This document shows positions 14,441 through 27,300 of a DNA stretch of 64,000 nt, piece by piece. The notes beneath the pieces are model-generated. The model was not told the DNA's origin, made no database searches, and saw only the letters and a list, made by a program, of their open reading frames with translations. Position numbers and translations under genes: made by a program. Positions within the stretch are counted from its first letter, which is position 1; every line of letters begins with the position of its first letter. Origin of the DNA: Erythrocercus mccallii (taxonomy: Eukaryota > Chordata > Aves > Passeriformes > Dicruridae); assembly GCA_013397435.1 (NCBI GenBank), contig VZRG01000270.1, positions 124,001 through 188,000 of the forward strand, read 5' to 3'.

Positions 14441-17366
14441 TTGTGTGCTAAAAGTAGAACTAATCAGAAAGCTAAATGGGTTTATAATTTGTGCTATTGA
14501 CATTTTCGTAATCTAAATCTCCAAGAAGTTAACCTTTGGATACAGAACTTCGCTTTCCTTTAGAGTCTCATAGTATTCAGGGAACCGAAGCCACTAGAAA
14601 GCCTGTAAAAGAAAAAGAAAAAAAAAAAAGAATCCTGTACAGCTTTTAAAACCACATAGTAAATTCTTTCATTAAATGATTGATATGTTTCCAGCCAAAT
14701 ACATTTCTGCATCAGGCAAATCTTTGAGGAAAGTTTTCTGGTGAGAAGAACCTGGAGAAGCATTAAACCATAGCATGTTCTCAAATAACAAAAAAAACCA
14801 CCCCAAATTACCCGAAATCCAAAGTTACTTTAAGCAGTGTGGAGTTTTAGGAACTAATGTCTACTCAGAGGGAAGAATTGATTCTTCTATAACAAGAACT
14901 GGCACTGCATCTAAGAATATGTCAGATATTTTTGAAATTATGTACAGAGTTTAATCCTTGTGTAATAGATGGTAGGGATATATATGTTTTTTAATCATGC
15001 TTTTTATCCTATGTAGTTGCATAAGCCCTATAAATGTATTACAAGTTTTAATCTTTTTGGTGTAAAAAAAGAAAACAAAAAATATGAAAGATATTTTGAT
15101 ACAAAATTTGTTAGCATTATTTTTAAGTAAATATGCTCATTATGTCTAAAGTAGTTTTTGCTTTTGAATAGTGAGATGTTAATTTTTATTGTGTATTCAA
15201 ATCAATCAAATAGCTTTACCTTCCAAAATACATCCCCCCCTGAAGATAAGGGGTTTTTCCTTCTGCTTTTGCACAAGAGTATGTTTCGAACAGCTCGTGC
15301 AAACATCCAAAGTTACTTCATTTGGGACAATCAACGTTGTATCAAATGGATTTTTTCTCAGCTGACAGAATGTACCTGAATTTTGTACATCAAGAGAAAT
15401 TTTGAATATTGTGTTTATGTCAGTGGCAGTTCTCCACAGTAGTGACCTCGCTCTGGCCAGTGAAACTGCTTCCTCCACAAGTCCTGACATAGGGAATCAT
15501 GAGCTGTCTGCTGTGCCTGACCTTCTCCTCATGGACATGACTTTCCGTCCTGTGCATAGTCAATAACTTCAGCCTTACTGTTTCTGATATTTATCACTGT
15601 AGCAGAGATTCCCAGATGGATATTTATCCATCTTAAATTCTAGAGATTTATTGCTCTTTGGAAGAGAAACAGCTCATAACATGAGAGAAAATGCAAACCG
15701 TTTGTGCCTGGAGTTTTTCCTGTATTCCCTGTGAATACTACCCATGCTGCTTTCAGAAATATGCCCATTGTTAGCAGCACCACTGTGATGCATTTCACAG
15801 GAATTTGGAAGGCTGGAACAAAGTTGTTACACATTTGAGGAATGGTAGCAGAGTAATATTTTTTTCCCCACAGAACAATTATATCTTTGGAAGCATCAGT
15901 TTGATCAAACCTCTGGCACATAATTACTGTTTCCTGCTGACATCTTTATAGAATATTTATATGCTTTTCTGTTAATATTTGATCAACTGTTTTTAATTTT
16001 TTTGGCATGGCACTTTGTTTCCAGATTTTGGTTGTTTGTGTCTGAAACAAAATGCTTTGCTATGGGGCTGCAATTCACTCAGTTGTGTCTTGGACATCTT
16101 ACACTAAATAAACATAATCTAACTACTCTATAGGCATCCAAAGGCACTTTTGTAAATCACCTCATACACTTCTCTAGAAGTAAAAATTTCTTTCGCTGAA
16201 GTCAAACTAGAGTGGCAAACTTAGCTATACAGTAGCAATAAGAATGTATTAAAGGGTTTTGTTGTTACTTTTTCTCCATATGTAGCATCCTTGAAGCTGA
16301 CATTTATTTGTGACTGAATAGATGACAGCATGAAATTCAATTACAGCAAACAGTCTCAGTCATTACACCTGTCTGTTTCCAGAGAAAAGTATTTGTAAAT
16401 TGTTTTTCATCCTTCTGTTCCCTAAAACCTATGTCCGTAATTGACACTTGCCATCAGAGATGACTGGAGACAGAAGGAGAATATTATGTGTCTGAGTATC
16501 CCACCAGGGAAAAGAGTTTCCTCATCTTTGGAGAGTTTGGTGGTGTTTTGTTGTCTTTAATGAAGAATAATATCTGTGTGCCAAGGATTTACAGCAAGGC
16601 TGGTGGCAGATGTTTCTCAAAAAAAAAAAAAAGAAAAAGTTATGAAAGATGAATCACAAAATAACACAGGACAAAAGAAAAAGCTAATTAACATAGAAAT
16701 ATTTCTTCTGCAAAGGAAAACAAATGCTTCAGGAGAACAAAAGCCCCTCTCTGTTATTTGTAAGGCTGGTTTGTTACACTAACACATTTGTAAGAATCAG
16801 GTTTGTGCCTGACATGTCAAAACTTATCCACAAAACAAGAGTTGTGGATATCTTGGGAGACGACGTTGTCACTTGTTACGCAACTCAGCATCCGTTCAGC
16901 ACTGATTGATGCCCAAGTTGCCAGTTTTCAAAAAAATGAGATGCAGACATAACAGTAATATTTGTACCAAATGTCAGGCAGAAGAAACAGGGGAGTTCAT
17001 TGAATGGGTCTAGATGTAGACTGTGACCAGAAAAAACATCAAAACATGATAGACAAGCTGTCAGCTCGATCTTTCTAAACTGTTTCGTTTCTTTCTGGTA
17101 GATCCTTTTTTTTTTCTATTGGTTTCCCTCCCCAGAATTTTGCCAAAGTGTACAGCATACAAAACTGATCCAGCTCAAAACTAAGTTTTGAGTTTGCTGA
17201 AGGAATTACCAAACCATTATGGATTTTAAATGTGTCAGATGTTTAAAAGGTGTGGACAATTAGTAAATCACTACATATTGGGTAATAATGCTATTTGACC
17301 ATAAGCTTTCTTAGAAATTTGCTAGTGATATTAGGGGAGATCAGAACGTATTTGTTTTTTTTCCTC

Positions 17367-17406
17367 GTGAGTCCCTTCCAACTCAGCATATTTTATGATT
17401 CTATTT
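17367..17406 (+). mobile_element. CR1 LINE 3'-terminal scrap
   Basis: GAGTCCCTTCCAACTCAGCA followed by TATTTTATGATTCTAT matches the extreme 3' end of avian CR1 elements (the gtcccttccaac...attctatgattc motif). Only about 40 bp survives, consistent with the extreme 5' truncation typical of CR1. It is on the + strand, inside EPHA7 intron 5. Confidence 0.7.
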
Positions 17407-18733
17407 TTTTAATTGATACTCGACAGTGTAGTGTTTGGGCAACTACTGCTTCTGTTCCTCTCTGTAGATCAGCGTTTTGAGAGTTTCTCAGCCACAAAAA
17501 TAATGGCAAAACATGTGATGGAGTAATGCAGTCAAGTATTACTTGACTATTTTGCCTGCTCCCATGTACTCATGACATCCCCAAGTGGCTCAGAGCAACT
17601 GTGTGTGCCTCTGCTGATGACTTACCCAGCACTGTAAGCACACTGTGTTATATTTATGAGCTGCAAAGTAAAGTGTGTCAGCGAGGAAGTTAAAATGGTT
17701 TCTCTGTAGGATATTGTTAGTGTAAAATATCTGATTTATTTGGGCCTTTTTTTGAATGCTGCAGCTTGTAAACACAGTGGGGAATTTCTGTGCCATTGAT
17801 CCAAAGCAATGGGTACTAATGGCATAATACAGTGGTACTCAATAACCTTTTATCATGGGCTGCTTTGTCATGTGGAGGCTTAACTGAGGGGAGAGAAATA
17901 CACTGTAACAAAACAGAAAATCTTGTGCATTTCTATCAATAAATTTAATCATTTTCAGTTTAAGAGCTATCGTTATCTTTTCTGTTATTTTTTACATGAG
18001 TTATGATACAGAATAACATGAAAATTATTGCACATATTAGTATAAACATGAAGTGAAATGTTTCGAGGACAAGCTGTTGCAGTTTTCTATCATGGCTTTA
18101 GTAGCACTCAAGTGAGTGCTATATTACAGTACTGTGAAATTTTTAATAATTTGAATAATTAATATAATAAACTTTTTAAAAATTATTTCTTGCAAAAAAG
18201 CTTAGGTGTCTTTCTAAGAAACAAATTATATAAGCAAGGGAGAGAGCTATACAGTAAAGTGCTAAAGTTTGCCCAGTACCAGCAAACCTATTCAAGGCTC
18301 TTTTTACATCAGACAGCTCCTTAGAAGTAAGGGCATGTGTCCTGAAGCAAGGGAGGGCATGTATCCTGAGGTATCCTGTTTCAGACCAGCACAAAAACCA
18401 GCATGGTGCCACATGCTGACCCCCAGATCTCTGACAGCGGCAGCTGCAATTCTTCAAGGTGTATAATCTGTTTGCCTTCCACTCTTATTTAGTAATTTTG
18501 GCAATTCTGATGCCTCTTTCCCTTGAGAGCAAACCAGAACATGGTTGGAGGCCAGGTTATGACTTCACTTATACTCTTTCTCTCGGGAGCAAATCAGTGC
18601 AAAAGCCGGTGCAGAAAGGTGCCCTTTGGGTAATCTGGATGCAGGACTGTAATGGAGGATGAGGAGTTTTGTATTCTGTTCCTGAACCACCATTTAAGAC
18701 CTAACAACAGTACAATTTTCTGCTACTATTTTC

Positions 18734-18780
<47 letters not shown>
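18734..18780. repeat. Compound (GT)n(TA)n microsatellite
   Basis: About 12 GT units pass directly into about 11 TA units. The array is open in one frame and inflates a spurious 143-codon open frame (18652-19083) encoding a VCVCVYIYIY tract. The purine/pyrimidine alternation can favour left-handed or cruciform DNA. Intron 5. Confidence 0.95.
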
Positions 18781-21700
18781 CTCTTTTTATATTTGTTATT
18801 GGTAAAATGCCAGATTACAGTCTCATGTAAAATAGATATAGAGGCAAAACAACTCAGTTATCCAAAGATTTCTGCTGAAAAAGGATACAGCAAAGACATG
18901 TTAAAAAGAAATAACAGAGTAGGTTATAACCATTGGGATACCAATATCCCAGTTTTTCTGTGTTTAGCAATGTCCTCTTCGGGCTCAATACTCAAAACAC
19001 TCATCAGCTGCTGTAGAACACTGTTGCACAAAAATGGTTTATGTCATATAAAACTTACATTCAGCCCTAAGATACAGTTTTAAAGGGATGTAAAGTTGAT
19101 CTTATTGCTGCTGAAAGCTGGTGGTTTTGAATGATTCTTGCATATCTTCATGATATGAAAATAAAAGATGCCAAAAGCCAAGTTTTTGTCCTTTAGGAAG
19201 TGCTCTAAGGGCACTATCAGTGTTATTGTTCGACTTCAGCAAGTACAAGAAGAAGCTCAGATTAACTTCAGCACATTATTGCTGTTGTAAGACAAGGAAA
19301 TTAAAAAAAAGGTTAAGGAAGTCTGATAGCCCATTCATTCTTTAGAATTCATATGACAAGTCATGAAACTAGAGTTGCAAGCATAGATTTGGTAGCATTT
19401 GTTAATACAGGGTTTAGTCCTGCACAAGGAGCATGTACTCCTGTTCATTTATGAAATTTTCTGCATGAAATGTGACTGCAGGATTGTAAACTCTTTTTTC
19501 TAAGAATTTTAAGTATTTTTTTTCATACACATGAACTACTAAATACACAGGATGCTGCTTCTAGAGATATTTTTAAAAGTATCAAAATAAAATTATCCAT
19601 GACTGATGCTGTTGATGGAATTGAGACACATTCAATATTCAGGCCTTTAGGAAATCACTGAGAAATTGATAGATGTGTTCCTTTTGCTGACCTAGCATTT
19701 ATCAGTAAAAAGATGTTTGCAGCTTATTTTGTGCTAGCAATTGGTGCATTTTGCCTAATTCCTCTTATATGTCAAAGTCCAGCTCCACATTTTTTAATTT
19801 TTCAGTTTTTATTTGGGTTTCTTTTGTTTGCATGGCATTTTTGTTTGATTAGTTTTGGGTTTTGTTTTGGGAATTTTTGTTGGCTTTTTTTCTGTTTTTT
19901 TTTGTGTTGTGTTGTCATACACCTATCTTTGCCTTCTGGAAAGCACACAATGGGTCAAGGAAAATGTTAGTCTTGAGAACTGGAGAATAGCTAAAGATAG
20001 AGATTAAAGACATGAGCAGTATTATATTTTAAAATTTTCAAATGCCTCTGGACTAAAAGTAATGCTTTCCAAAACAATTGCTACAGTTTTCTATACCTTA
20101 ATATTCACACGTATTAATAATGTACCATATGCTTGGCTTAGCAGTAAGAATGGAACACATCAATCTACCAGATGCAATATGCTCTCTGGAACAGAATATA
20201 TCCTTGGAATATCATGCTCTTTTTGTCACCTCAGTTTTAACTTTTTCTATAACTCGATCTGAAAATGATGACCAGCTTGAAATCTATATAACTTGAAGGT
20301 TTTATCAGTAAAACCCAGCACAGTTATATTTCTCAGTGGCTGTGATGTTGAAACCTGGGGAAAATCAATTTTTTCTTTTGCTGAATGGTATATTTGAAGC
20401 ATTTAAAAAAGGTGAATGAGTATGCTGAGGGCCTGTCATTCTCAAAGTACTTTCTTATGCTGCGTGTGTAGGTACATCTGCCTGTTAGCCCTGAGAGGCT
20501 GTGTGTGTTTGATGCATTGGATGTTGTGTCAGCAGGAAGGAGAAAAAGAAGAGATGAGGTATATCAGAAAGAAAGTTGATAGCAAATGGTGTTTTGAACA
20601 GCCTGTATCCCCCCGTGTAATATATTATGGAAATAATGATTCTGTCAAGTGATGCTTCTTTGTAACCTGAAGTGATACAGTAGGGATTATGCATGCTCAA
20701 GTCATTCAGGACTGGGTATATAGTTATCTAGAAATGCTTAAGAAGTGTCTTTGCCGTAAAAGACTTCATTAGAGATGCAGTGGCAAATAGATTACTAGGG
20801 AAAAAACCCACCCTGAAGTAGTTTATTATTATTGTTATTATCATTATTCGTTTAGCTAGAAATGGTAATAAATATGTTAGTTTTAATCTTCTTTTTATAG
20901 AGTTACCACTTTTTTTTTTTTTGCTAATTTAATTCCCTAATTTTTCTTGTATTTAAGGACGAATTGTATTCTTTAACTAATTTTCAAGCTTGCTCAAATA
21001 TAGTTGTTTCAAAGCCATAAAAAGTTATTAATTAATTAGCATAGATAGGCAATGAGAAGTTGGCTAAAGGTTTAAAAGGAGGTGGGAAGAAGCCATAACA
21101 AATAAAACATGACTGTAAAACCATGTGTGAGAAAGCCACAGAGAGAATACGGAGAAAATTATTATACTAGAATAAAGAACAAAATGCTTCTGACCTGTAC
21201 ACTCTCATTAAGCAGAGATCAAGAAATGTAGCCCAAAAGGCAGGGTAAAAATAGCCTACCCTCTCACATGAGTGGATTGGCTTATGTGGCTGCTCTAGTT
21301 TGAAGAGATTTCTGTGCAACAAAAACAAACTGGTGTTCCTTGCCAGAGGAGGATACTCGAGCTTCAGCCAATTTAATGATTCACTTCTTCCCCTGAAAAA
21401 CATGGGAACTCAAAATAAAGTTAGATAGTATGCTGCATTTTAGGAATCTTATGTGGTATGGGAATTATATGCAACATAATTGTCTTCAGAGCTGTCAACA
21501 TATTCAAGGTTGGACTGCAGGTTTGGACTTTCTCTTCTTCCTCATGTGGTTCTTAAAGGTAACACAACTATTTTTCGTTTTGGGTGCAAAACCGCCAGAC
21601 AAAAACGATTGCCAAAAACGCCACACACAAACCCCAAACCAAACCAATTTGAATGCTTTCTTGCAATGTTGATAAATCACTGGCATTTTAGTCTGAATGG

Positions 21701-24196
21701 AAATTCTTTAAGAATGGGATATGCCTGGTTTTGATGTACTTAGTACAGGTGTTAAGTGAGAATGTTGCGCAGTGTGTTTCATTTCCTCAATAAAAATCTT
21801 CCCCTTCTCTCAGTCCCTCCTCCTTCACATTCCTGTTCCTTCCCCACATACACAGAGTTAACTAATACCAAGTTTATTTTGCTTCACTGCTTTAAGAAAA
21901 ATGAATGCTGTGGCCAACGGAATGAAAAAAATTGATAAGCAAAAACAAAAAGCAGGAAACATGGAGAACAAATTCCAGTGACCTAGGTAATATAAAATTG
22001 TTCAATAATAAGTACCAACATTAAGAATTTCAGACATCTAAAAATGTAAGATTAGCAATTTCAGAAACATTTATCTGGATGAGATAGAAAATTATACATG
22101 AAACATAATGACCTCTCTGAAATTCATTCAGGATGCAGGGATACTTATTTAGGCAAGGAAGACAACTAGTTAATCATGTCAAAGAAAACTAGACAGCAAA
22201 TTAGGTTGCTGCATTCTGGAGTCCTAGCTATGAAAAATAATATATTTCACTAATTAAAGAGTGAAAATACTCTAAGCTTTTAGAAAGAAAAGGCAAGGAG
22301 AGTGAAACTGATCCTGGCTTTGTGCAGCAACCCTCAGGGTGTTTGTCTGATACAATTTTATGATTTTTATCAGTTAGGCAGCCTAGAGTAAGAGATCTTC
22401 AACTTTGATTATATTGATTATATACAGAAAAACAGTTCATAATGAAAATTATCATGCATGGCTTCAATCTCTAATTTTCATGTATTCTTGGAGTCTCCAA
22501 TGAATTGTAAATAAATTTTAAAAACCTACATGAACATACATGTTGTAATGAAAAAAAATCCTAGAAACTTCAACATTGCAATAAGAAGTTAACAATCCAA
22601 TTTAATCTTTCAGAGGATTATTTTCTTGATTGTGCTGTAGGTATTTTAATTGCATCATTGACTTTATACTTAATGATACAGTTGTGTGCATTCTAGATGT
22701 TTTATGTTATTTTAAAAAACTAGAGAAAGTGAAGATAACCTTGTTGCTTGGTATAAGAATTGCGTTTTATCTGAAGACTACATCATTTTACATAGTGAAA
22801 GCTTTATACACCGTTCTGATATAAGGTGGGGCTTTTTAATCTAAAATATTTAAATTTTCCAGGTTTTTAAACAAGAATTTCAATAAATAGTTAGTATTAG
22901 ATGCTGTGTTAGAAAAATATATAAATTTACCTCTAATTTAATATCTTTAGTATTATCTCTAGTATATTATTCTAATAAATTTATCTCAGACACCTTTCCT
23001 GTGTCTGAGTCTGCCCCAAGACCAAGTCCTTATCCATGTAAATGGCCTTTAGCTTTTAACTGTAGGGGGCTCAGGGTCAGGTCCTCTCTTTCTTTATCTT
23101 TTTGCATGACCAAAATTGATTTCCATTAAACTGAATGAAAACAAGATCAAGTTCTGCATGGTTCCAATACCATAGCTGTTTTTCAAAGTGCCATAGTTTT
23201 ACAGGACTTTTGTTCTAAATTCAGTGTGTATGTTTGAGGAAGACTGTGATGTTTGGCCTCCTTTGATGTTGCACATCAGCAAAATATCTGCTGTCTTTCT
23301 CATTAAAAATAAGTTGAGAAAACAAGTTATTTTTTCAGTCTCTCACAGTTTATTACATTCTCTCAAACATTTTTTATATAAGAGTCAATGTCTCTATAAT
23401 GTATTTATATTGGTGTTTGGGTTTTTTTTTAATTTCAAAAGGTCCTTGGTTGTGGGAGATATTTATTAGGAAACTTAGTGTGTGTACATGTGCATGCATG
23501 GAGTGTGCATTTATTGATATCTCTGTAGAGTGAGAGGGAGGAAGACAGTGCCCCTTTGTTCCATAAGATCAACTCCTTAAATTGTCTTGCACTTTCAAAA
23601 ATGCTGTGACCAAATATGGAAACTTAGCTCTAAAGAGAAAATGTTCTGGAAATGTTTAAACTAATGAAAAAGAGTGGGCTTAGTCTCTTAAAAAAGTTGT
23701 TTTCATCACCATCATGTCGTAATCAGATAATGTGAGAGATTATTTCTAAGCAGAACTGGAATTAGTCATATCAAATCAGCCTAAAATGTGATTTTGTTTC
23801 TAAAAGATTATTTCTCTTTTTATATGCATTCCAGAAACATATGCAATAAATATTTAGACTCTAATTTACTACACATCAGTCTAAAAATTTGATTTGCTAT
23901 CATCATCAGAATTAATTTGCTTAATTGTATTTCCTAACCCATCAATCTCAATTTTGCACTAATTCAAACAATGACACCTTTTGCTGTTTGCACTTTAGTT
24001 TGATTTCTGTTCTAAGTTTATGAGCAGTAATAGGGATCTGCTAGAATATTCATTAGCTTTGAATTGTGAGCTATGAAAAGGTGCTTTCTTTTACCTTAAT
24101 GAAAGTGGTTCAGCAGGGGGTGGATCAGTAATGACATTTGGTTTTAGGCATCCAACAAATTTGCTTTTTATTTATTGACACATCTCATCCAAACAG

Positions 24197-24321
24197 CTCC
24201 CTCGCAAGTTAGTGGTGTAATGAAAGAAAGAGTGCTGCAGAGGAGCGTGGAGCTTTCCTGGCAGGAACCAGAACATCCCAATGGAGTCATTACTGAATAT
24301 GAAATCAAGTATTATGAGAAA
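24197..24321 (+). CDS. EPHA7: EPHA7 exon 6: first half of second fibronectin III domain
   Basis: 125-bp exon, acceptor AAACAG, donor AAA|GTAAGT. The first two bases complete an Ala codon split with the preceding exon, and the exon ends on a codon boundary. It encodes about 42 residues starting APSQVSGVMKERVLQRSVEL and ending EYEIKYYEK, the first beta strands of FN3-2 (W in SWQEPEHPNG is the conserved FN3 tryptophan). This extracellular domain is membrane-proximal. The acceptor is poor: the pyrimidine tract is broken by GACACAT and ends CCAAACAG, so inclusion may need enhancers. Paralogue identity rests on this and the next exon, where EPHA3, EPHA5 and EPHA7 differ. Confidence 0.96.
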
Positions 24322-27300
24322 GTAAGTGCTAAGATTATCTGTAATGTGCAACAATATGTTGTTTGCTTTATGCTGGCTTGCTGCATTGTGGAACAGTGTT
24401 AAAGTCATCAGCTATCAAGTACCTCGTCTCTCCAAAATCAGTGATTTTTGCTTGTTTTTAATAACTAGCTAAATCCTGCAATTATTATTGCCATCATATG
24501 TCTCATATATTGTAATTTGGTATACTAAAAATGAAATATACACTTGAAATCTGCCTTTCTTTCCTTTTTTAAAATTGTTAATTTGTACTAGGATATTTTT
24601 GCCATTATGGTTCTGTTTTCACATCTATTCTACATTGTGTGAAGCTTGTTTCATTTCCTTCTATATCAACGTAATTCTAGTCTTGAAATGATGTATCAAG
24701 TACAACTCCTGACTCCATTTTGTATTTCCTTGTGAGCTGGGCAGCTTCTACTTGATGTCTGAAAATTTTCAGAACGCTTCCTAGACTTTTAGGAAATAAA
24801 TATTCCTTATTTCTCCTTTTAAAAAGGACAAGGACTGTGAAATTTATTTTTCACTTATTCTCTCAACACAATAATGAATTGAGGGCTGCTTTTCAATAGT
24901 AGATGAAGTGATCTCTGTTTCTGGTAGAGTGAAATTGCAATCTTACTGATGTCAATCGGAGTTTTGCCATTCATTTCAGCATGTCTAGGGCTTCATTCAT
25001 GATAACTTTGAAGTACTGCAGAATAAAAAAATTCTGACAACCGTAAACTGGATGAAAGCAGAGTGAAAGCAGGTTGTGCAGCTCTACGTTTGTCATGGGA
25101 CCCAGACTAAGTTTTGCTCCTCCAGATTCCCTGGGAAATTGACTGCAAAACATAACATACTCCTAATTTTTTAAAAAACATTCTGTGTAAAAAAAATAAA
25201 TTAAAAATTTTTAAAAAATGAATAAAGGAGCTCCTTTGTGGTCACTCATGAAGACATTTCTGCAGGCAAGGTAACAGTACCCCTATATCAAAAAGAGCAT
25301 GTCAGCTTACTAGGTAACACAGAATTAGCCCAGATTGGATATAATATCAAGAGTCATGTTTCATTTTCAGTGCTGAATTACACAAATATACTTATCAAAA
25401 GATCTATTTATGATTTTGGAAAGGAATAAAATTTTTATTTGTTGATGTTAAGTTCCAGTTTAAGTTGTTCACTCAAATGATTCATATAACAAAATCTAGC
25501 AGATAGGTACAGATAGCTAAATAATTCTTTGGAAGAAATTTTAATAATTTTAGGAGATAATTTTTGTTTCTCCAACATGTGTGTGTACATAGATGCAAAT
25601 AAAATCCAAGTATTTTTAAAACTTTACATATTTCATGAGGGAAAAGCTGTCTTCTGAACCAAAACAAAACAAAAAAACCCAAAACAAGCAAGCAAAAGAA
25701 AGCCAAACAACCCCAAAAAATGATAACCAAAAACTTTGAAGTCTTTTAATGTGCGGAGAAGTTTCTAATCTGTTCAAATAAAACAAATAATTTAAATGGA
25801 TAATGTAAAATGGCAGAAAAATTACCAAGATACTCAGATTTTTATATAATGATAGCTTTTAAGATGTGGCTTTTATTATTTATTTTCTCTATTACTCATT
25901 TTAAATAACCAAGTCTCATTGCCATATTTTTATGTTCGCAAAGAGAAAAACTGATGTTAAAGTTTGGAGTTTTTTTAATCGAAAGACATCTTCCAGAATA
26001 CTTAGTACAGTGAAATAAATAAAAGAGAATAAAAAGCTCATTCTAACAGTCACAGATAAACTGTACTGTATAACTTTAACTGAAGCAATTTTTGCACAAA
26101 TATTGAAATCGTTGTTTTCCTTCCAAAAAAAAATGCATTTCAGCTTAAAAACTACTTGATAATTTTCTTGCTCAAAACAAGAGAGGCCATTTAAGTTTTG
26201 TTCCACTAGTTTAAAAGAAAATAAAAATAAAAGGATTTGAACTTTCAGCTCCTTTTAGAGTCAAATTAAATCAAACATTTTAGTAGTTCTGAAATACTTC
26301 GATAAGTGTTTTTTTCACCTCTCACTTCTGGCTAGGGCTGGAATGGAAACTGCCTGAAATCTCCAAAGTAAGCCTGTCCTGTGAGATTTCTAGCACAGGT
26401 TATTTTTATTTTTTTGTTATTTATTTAGTTTTGAATACAAGGACTGTTGGCAATTCAAATAAGCTTCGTTTATGCATCAAAAGCCAAACTGAAATTCCAC
26501 TGTGGCTTACAGTCCTGAACTGGACTGTTTATATTTTCCTTACACTTGTTTCTCATCTCTCAAGCATTCCTGTTCTTTCTCATGTACCAACATACATTTT
26601 GCCATGGTCCTCACTTACAAATTATTTAAATTCTTTTGGAGAAGATATGGAAAATTGTTGCTAGCCAAGACTGTGGGCTTGCCCAAGTAACAGACTGGGC
26701 AAGAACCAGGAGAAGCCCTTACTGAATCTGAGAAAAGAAATCATATATGTTCTGTATAGCCCTGTATTTCAGCAAAAGCCTTTTTTGCTTTACTAACTGT
26801 GACAGGGAATGCTCTCCATCACTTTTAGCTGGTGAAGTATTATTGAAATGAGTTACAGATTTATTCCTTCCCTCTGTATCCGTCTCATTAGCACTGCTGC
26901 GTACGGCTCATGCTTCTGTGGTCATGTGGTGTATTCAGATGGTTGGTTAATTCTTCTGCCCTTCAAATCAGGGTTGCATCTGCCACCAAAAATCAACAGG
27001 GCTTCACATATCTAGGCTGAAACATAATCTGTGTCAGTAAATGTGATGAATAAGTAGAGCTTTTTGAATACTCTAATGATCTGTGATACAGCTTTTGTAC
27101 TATTTGAAAGTGAGTTATTACTCATGGGGTTTGTAATCTTTCAGCTTCAAATTTGTGGAGTGTCATACTGAGCTTCTTTCCCTGGGTTCCTCTTTATGCC
27201 TTAGAGTCTAAAACTGAGAAAAGACTAAAAGCCAGAGATAAAAATCTGAAGAGAAAACTGAGTTAAGGACCTCAGAAATTATGCAAAATCCAGCCAATTA

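Larger units (their letters stand above)
1..24196 (+). other. EPHA7: 3' part of EPHA7 intron 5 (more than 24 kb), no exon found
   Basis: AT-rich sequence without any coding exon that I can recognise on either strand; open frames are short, overlapping and lack family motifs. It holds a GTTA tetranucleotide array, a TTTCCC-type 12-mer array, a GT/TA microsatellite, one tiny CR1 3' end and scattered A/C-rich tracts (listed separately). The intron closes with the tract ending AAACAG at 24196, just before the FN3-2 exon. Its length is at least 24 kb because its donor lies upstream. In human EPHA7 a truncated secreted form is reported that ends soon after the first FN3 repeat; any read-through tail for it would sit at the unseen 5' end of this intron. 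Confidence 0.85.

Noticed and set aside
18652..19083. 143-codon open frame on + strand, longest frame of its region
   Set aside because: It is open only because it crosses the (GT)n(TA)n microsatellite, which reads VCVCVYIYIY; there is no domain and it lies in an intron.
22985..23009. 9-bp inverted repeat CTCAGACAC/GTGTCTGAG with 7-nt loop
   Set aside because: Too short to be significant; not followed by a T-run or other terminator-like context, and terminators of that kind do not apply to pol II genes.
25482..25828. Minus-strand frames with hydrophobic runs (LGFFVLFWF)
   Set aside because: They arise from an A/C-rich low-complexity tract; no signal peptide context or conservation can be argued.
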